From positions 118,305-182,304 of the forward strand of contig NZ_JAEF01000007.1 of the NCBI RefSeq assembly GCF_000518765.1: DNA of 64,000 nucleotides, written 5' to 3'. The stretch comes from Ruminococcus flavefaciens ATCC 19208 (GTDB taxonomy: Bacteria > Bacillota > Clostridia > Oscillospirales > Ruminococcaceae). Shown here piece by piece: positions 61,301 to 64,000 of the stretch. A program made the position numbers and the translations under genes. A model generated the notes under the pieces. It was not told where the DNA came from. It searched no databases and was given only the letters and a program-made list of their open reading frames with translations. Position 1 is the stretch's first letter, and the number at the start of each line of letters is the position of its first letter.

Positions 61301-62566
61301 AATAGAAGCTATTGTACCATCAATTACTAATTTTTCTTTCAATGATGTAAATTTTGCCATTATTGCTTCTGCAAAAGCACTATTTGTAGCCATTTCTTTT
61401 ATTAAAACCAGTGCTGATGCACTTACAAAAATTATACTTGCATCTTCGATTGCTTCAGCAGCTGCCGGATTTTTTACTCGTGGTTCTCCGTATTTTCCTC
61501 CGGGAGTATGTGTAATTCCATTTCCATCACTCCCGTTCTCTCCACCGGATTCGCCGCCTTCATTACCGTTTTCACCACCTGTATTATTACCACTTTCGCC
61601 GCCAGAACTGTTTCCGCCTCCACTGACAACATCGCTTCCTGATTCACCACCGTTATATATTGGGGGAGCTACTTCAATAACAGGAATTCCTATACCACCT
61701 GAACCTGTTCCACTATTTCCTCCACCATTGATCCACGGAAATACAAATACGTTATAGTCAGGCAAAGATTGCTGCACTTGTTGTCCTTGTACATTGCTTC
61801 CATAGTTAGTATTACTGTTGCTATCTGAGTTATCTCCTGATTGAGAATTCACATTTTCCTGTTGATCTTCTTCATCATCGTCCTTTTTTATAATACGTTC
61901 AAACCAATAAACTATAATGCCACTTATAGTACAACTGTACTTTATTTCATATGATACTTTTGGAGATATTGGAACTGTAAATATTCCTACGCCGACTAAT
62001 GGATCTAACCCTCCATTTAAATATTGTGTTTTTTTATCTTTATGAAGTAATGTATTTGTATAATTTGACAATTGTTCTTCAGCTAAAGGTCTTCTATCTA
62101 ATCCTAAATATGATGCTGGTTTAACTTCCCATATATATTTATATTCGATACCATCTTTTACATATGCATCTGTATATAAATCAACAGAACCATAATTTGT
62201 CATCTTTTGGGTGACTGGATTATAAACAGGTGCTTTATAATCTATGCGTTTTTCTTTTTTATATTTTCCGCCTGATAATAAAATAATATGGTCTTGTACC
62301 GCATTATGAAAAAAATTATAACTAAGCATATCTTTCTTAGTTGCTGTGTACCAATCACCAGCACAAGAATGTATAGCTTCATACAAATTAATATAATTTT
62401 CTTCATATTCTGCATCTTTGACACATTCATCAAATGATTGAATATCTATTGCATAACCTGTTAAAAATGATTTTTCACATATAACATTAAATGTTGGAAT
62501 TAATATTGTAAAAACTAATATTAATGATAGTATCTTTTTAACATTTTCATAAAAATATCCTTTCAT
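58367..62566 (-). CDS. Large exported RTX-repeat protein with an N-terminal nuclease-like motif
   Basis: A 1399-residue protein. Residues about 11-30 are a signal or anchor helix. At 115-175 is a PD-(D/E)XK-like arrangement: D129, EVK (147-149) and Q165 in AEEQLSNY. A Gly/Ser/Asn linker (about 235-355) and two hydrophobic segments (about 365-425) follow. Next is a region with calcium-loop motifs (DINGNGTVDNGGELFGD near 550, DTNKNNKIDSAD), typical of RTX exoproteins. RTX nonapeptide blocks GGxGNDxLxG lie near 916-975, 1050-1165 and 1250-1286, followed by a C-terminal RTX-related domain and an acidic tail. No clear SD precedes the ATG; it starts 14 bases after the upstream gene. The 5' part is much more AT-rich than the window. 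It could be a toxin, adhesin or secreted hydrolase; catalytic function is unproven. Confidence 0.75.
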   Translation of the reverse strand: MKGYFYENVKKILSLILVFTILIPTFNVICEKSFLTGYAIDIQSFDECVKDAEYEENYINLYEAIHSCAGDWYTATKKDMLSYNFFHNAVQDHIILLSGGKYKKEKRIDYKAPVYNPVTQKMTNYGSVDLYTDAYVKDGIEYKYIWEVKPASYLGLDRRPLAEEQLSNYTNTLLHKDKKTQYLNGGLDPLVGVGIFTVPISPKVSYEIKYSCTISGIIVYWFERIIKKDDDEEDQQENVNSQSGDNSDSNSNTNYGSNVQGQQVQQSLPDYNVFVFPWINGGGNSGTGSGGIGIPVIEVAPPIYNGGESGSDVVSGGGNSSGGESGNNTGGENGNEGGESGGENGSDGNGITHTPGGKYGEPRVKNPAAAEAIEDASIIFVSASALVLIKEMATNSAFAEAIMAKFTSLKEKLVIDGTIASIITAILLRAPQTTVHASDGNNTDSSNIAVPVYQAEYDMLNDLFTVIMMGTAELSDYEVTEDIEDLKKDIEKQYEDYTKSEKQKQIDPLIIKFSDTEKIEFTSLEEGVNFDLDNNEFKEKTPWIKNIEGFLTIDINGNGTVDNGGELFGDRFVMKDGTKASSGIEAIKSLDTNKNNKIDSADALFLSIDKNDNILEKQTLLDQIKVWFDNNLNGETDIGDEIISLKELNVDYIDLDFKYDTKNSEVPNNDEIKPYREEEFSNMIFKTGDSRRISEIWFSVNTVNTTHDGKITIGNVPTFKQALEKDTTGDLEYYHYMFENATNVGLKRYYLKKILYIITDSININPQSRGGNIDARDLHVIEQFMGHQFNGVNGTSPNATAAEMLKIIYKSIEDSYYNYINLISSSGIFKYMTFVEEDENGAKYVDTHYVESLIDSNLNNVASMDVAIYDYGKYIKDLDIRNKTNAFEKYKNKYGNISQHYDEIISLIDNTITLVGSENNDELYGTNYNDIIIGEEGNDKLIGKSGNDYIYGSYGDDIMNGDAGDDSYYFGMYHGNDVVNDTEGDNKIIFIDGLSVDDYTTSVSSNGKFILTNKYTGDTITLNDFIAHPFNYDFFSYNGSQTVGGGDSREVVEGSDADDYLDASDGFNIFYAGEGNDTIAGGNNIDFMYGGNGNDTLLGRNGTNIIYGEGGNDTIYDGDHSSYLNGGDNDDVIFGGGGDDILDGGAGNDILQGDHGNDTFIYGIGYDIDTLKDAAGEPNTIIIHGYRKSDMNNFRDGSNLIIDFGKDTGDRMIIERFFDYAANSDITFIFDDDTLLSRLDIRAKSLPIYGNGSNYLSGTEDDDIIDAGAGDTLICGANGEDTYIFGKGYNHDSIHEWGSDHSFVEFKDINSNEITIEMQDGNLNIYVNETEDELTILNFVYGSSTFTYRFADGAEGYIDKNTYEFIFTKQPDPVDEENITDSDISEVEDVFDEETDAAA

Positions 62567-62580
62567 TTTGAGTATAAAAA

Positions 62581-64000
62581 TTATATTTTAATATATTTTT
62601 CTAACCGTTTTATATTATTTATTTTTATATCTTCTATTATTTCTAATATTTTATCATGTTTATAACCTGTAAAATAATCATATACTTTTTCTGCATATTC
62701 TTTTGAATACTCAAAAGATTCTACTTCACCACTGATTATTTTTCGCAATTGTTCTTTTTTAGCCTCATTATCTGTAGCAATGTATAATAATCCCTCATTA
62801 TCAGGAGAATCATAAATAGTCTCTTTATCTAAATCAAATATACCCGTACTGCACGAATAGTTGAATTTATGAAAGAAATTTATACATTTATCTAAGGTAT
62901 CAGCTTCATTCATGGTCGTAATCATATATTTTTTTGTATATTCTAAAGCTTCTTCCATAACAGAAGACAATGATTTAGGAACTTCCGAAAAATAATTAAA
63001 TTTAGAAAGAACGGAATATATATAATGATCTGGTTCAGCATCGACTGATTTCGCATAAAAATCAGCCACGCAATTATTTAACCAATTATAATTTGCCATA
63101 GGACTTATTTCTAAATCAATTATAGGACGATAAACTGTAGCAATACCACCAAGAATGCTAAAAGCTTTATCTTCTGGATAATCTGCTTGTTCCGTTCTCA
63201 ATGAAATAATATGAAGTATCTCATTGTTTATCACTCTAACGAGATAAGGATATCTGCCTTTTATTGCCTTAAATCCATACGGTTCAAGTGCTTCGCCAAA
63301 TATCTGCTTGAACGCCGCATTGAGGGTAAGCTTTTTTGGCTGTTCGATACTATTTGAACTCGTATCTGTTTTATAAAGACCATATGCTTTCAAAATCTCA
63401 AGATTTTTTTCTTTCACAGCTTCTTCATCTGCCTTATATTCATTATATAATTCTTTATTTTCACGTATTTCTTTTATATCTGCTATCAATTCAGAACAAA
63501 CGACTTCACGTCTTTTAATTCGCTTTTCATAATCTTCTTCTGTATAGCCATCTCTATTAAGCTCAATGCACTTTCTGTACATTTCATTTCGGATATTACT
63601 CACTTCATTAATTAATTCAGCATAATTATCGACTTTCAGATAAAGTAACTCTTTTTCTATTAATGGGAAATGCCACAACATAAGAAACCTAAAGTACCTC
63701 TCAATACTATTTATAGAATTAATAAACGAAAATAACCACTTTTCACAAGTATCAAAAGCATTTTTCATTTCACTAATTATTGAAGCATTATCATCTTTGC
63801 ATTTAAAATGAGACAATTTACGCTGAATATCGCTGTCATAATCTTTTTCATGCAGTTTATAACTATACACTCTAAAATTACTGAGCAACAGATATCCGTC
63901 TTCAAGTTTTTTATTCAAGTCAAAATAGCGACTATATACTGAAAACACATCGCCTAAGATATTAAATTCAACTTCACCACGAAGTGCACCTTTTCTTTGA
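62581..64000 (-). CDS. Hypothetical protein, 5' end outside the window
   Basis: The frame stays open to the right edge: upstream of the GTG at 63948 the codons read ...GALRGEVEFNILGDVF without a stop, so 63948 is probably not the real start and the gene is partial. The first visible part (about 200 residues) is helical and Glu/Lys-rich. After a short linker comes a domain beginning LTLNAAFKQIFGEALEPYGFKAIKGRYPYLVRVINNEILHI, which resembles DUF4304-type proteins often found near toxins. No signal peptide or membrane segment is visible. It is very AT-rich, and its stop lies 14 bases before the RTX-like gene, so the two are co-transcribed. An immunity or accessory role is only a guess. Confidence 0.6.
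   Translation of the reverse strand, partial: QRKGALRGEVEFNILGDVFSVYSRYFDLNKKLEDGYLLLSNFRVYSYKLHEKDYDSDIQRKLSHFKCKDDNASIISEMKNAFDTCEKWLFSFINSINSIERYFRFLMLWHFPLIEKELLYLKVDNYAELINEVSNIRNEMYRKCIELNRDGYTEEDYEKRIKRREVVCSELIADIKEIRENKELYNEYKADEEAVKEKNLEILKAYGLYKTDTSSNSIEQPKKLTLNAAFKQIFGEALEPYGFKAIKGRYPYLVRVINNEILHIISLRTEQADYPEDKAFSILGGIATVYRPIIDLEISPMANYNWLNNCVADFYAKSVDAEPDHYIYSVLSKFNYFSEVPKSLSSVMEEALEYTKKYMITTMNEADTLDKCINFFHKFNYSCSTGIFDLDKETIYDSPDNEGLLYIATDNEAKKEQLRKIISGEVESFEYSKEYAEKVYDYFTGYKHDKILEIIEDIKINNIKRLEKYIKI

Overview
The window looks like the chromosome of a fibre-degrading Ruminococcus (Oscillospiraceae, close to the R. flavefaciens group). The evidence is five dockerin-bearing secreted proteins, a GH11-CBM22-GH10-dockerin-CBM22-esterase enzyme with poly-threonine linkers, Firmicute-type genes (rny, DapL-type lysine synthesis, Lrp/AsnC, ECF sigma factors) and moderate GC. 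No rRNA, tRNA, CRISPR array or complete prophage was seen.

Layout. 1-417: a non-coding element made of consecutive hairpins. 418-7003 (minus): queA, a PAS protein, tgt, a large membrane protein, a GIY-YIG protein and hflX, apparently one operon. 7121-10584 (plus): a promoter, a lysine riboswitch with its terminator, then asd, dapA and dapB. 10668-11636: an acetyltransferase and a hotdog thioesterase. 11652-12853 (minus): an ECF sigma factor and its zinc-finger anti-sigma partner. About 12955-13702: an IS200-type element lying between a sugar-binding-like/GGDEF protein (13705-15618) and that gene's terminator. 16270-29425: a dockerin island with the multi-enzyme xylanase, a protein with three degenerate GH11-like domains, an ECF sigma/membrane partner pair, an LRR-SLH-dockerin protein and another dockerin protein. 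29469-36718 (minus): ABC ATPase, FtsX permease, a beta-lactamase-fold hydrolase, response regulator and histidine kinase. 37160-39913: isochorismatase-like hydrolase, 2-hydroxyacid dehydrogenase and coaBC. 40289-48034: an acidic anchored protein, a DUF1540 protein, a 56-residue ferredoxin, a Wzy-like membrane protein, an M6 protease with an N-terminal dockerin, and rny behind a long leader. 48581-56087 (minus): dapF-dapL, a YegP protein, Lrp-aminotransferase-ispE, and a PHP phosphatase with a lipoprotein. 56395-58041: ACT-domain protein and UPF0210 protein. 58367-64000 (minus): an AT-rich two-gene unit with an RTX-repeat protein and an upstream gene that runs off the window.

How it fits together. 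asd, dapA, dapB, dapL and dapF provide every step from aspartyl phosphate to meso-diaminopimelate by the aminotransferase route; aspartokinase and lysA are not here. The dockerin proteins should join a cellulosome, but no cohesin or scaffoldin is present. The ECF sigma gene and its membrane partner sit among the dockerin genes and are candidates for their control.

The most unusual signals are: (1) the 848-residue dockerin protein whose three GH11-like domains each lack at least one catalytic glutamate; (2) about 18 short palindromes in intergenic regions with a GTAGGG foot, some identical copies lying tens of kilobases apart, which resemble REP elements; (3) the AT-rich RTX protein with an N-terminal PD-(D/E)XK-like motif, unusual for a Gram-positive; and (4) the IS200 element with an SD-sequestering leader and several right-end hairpins.
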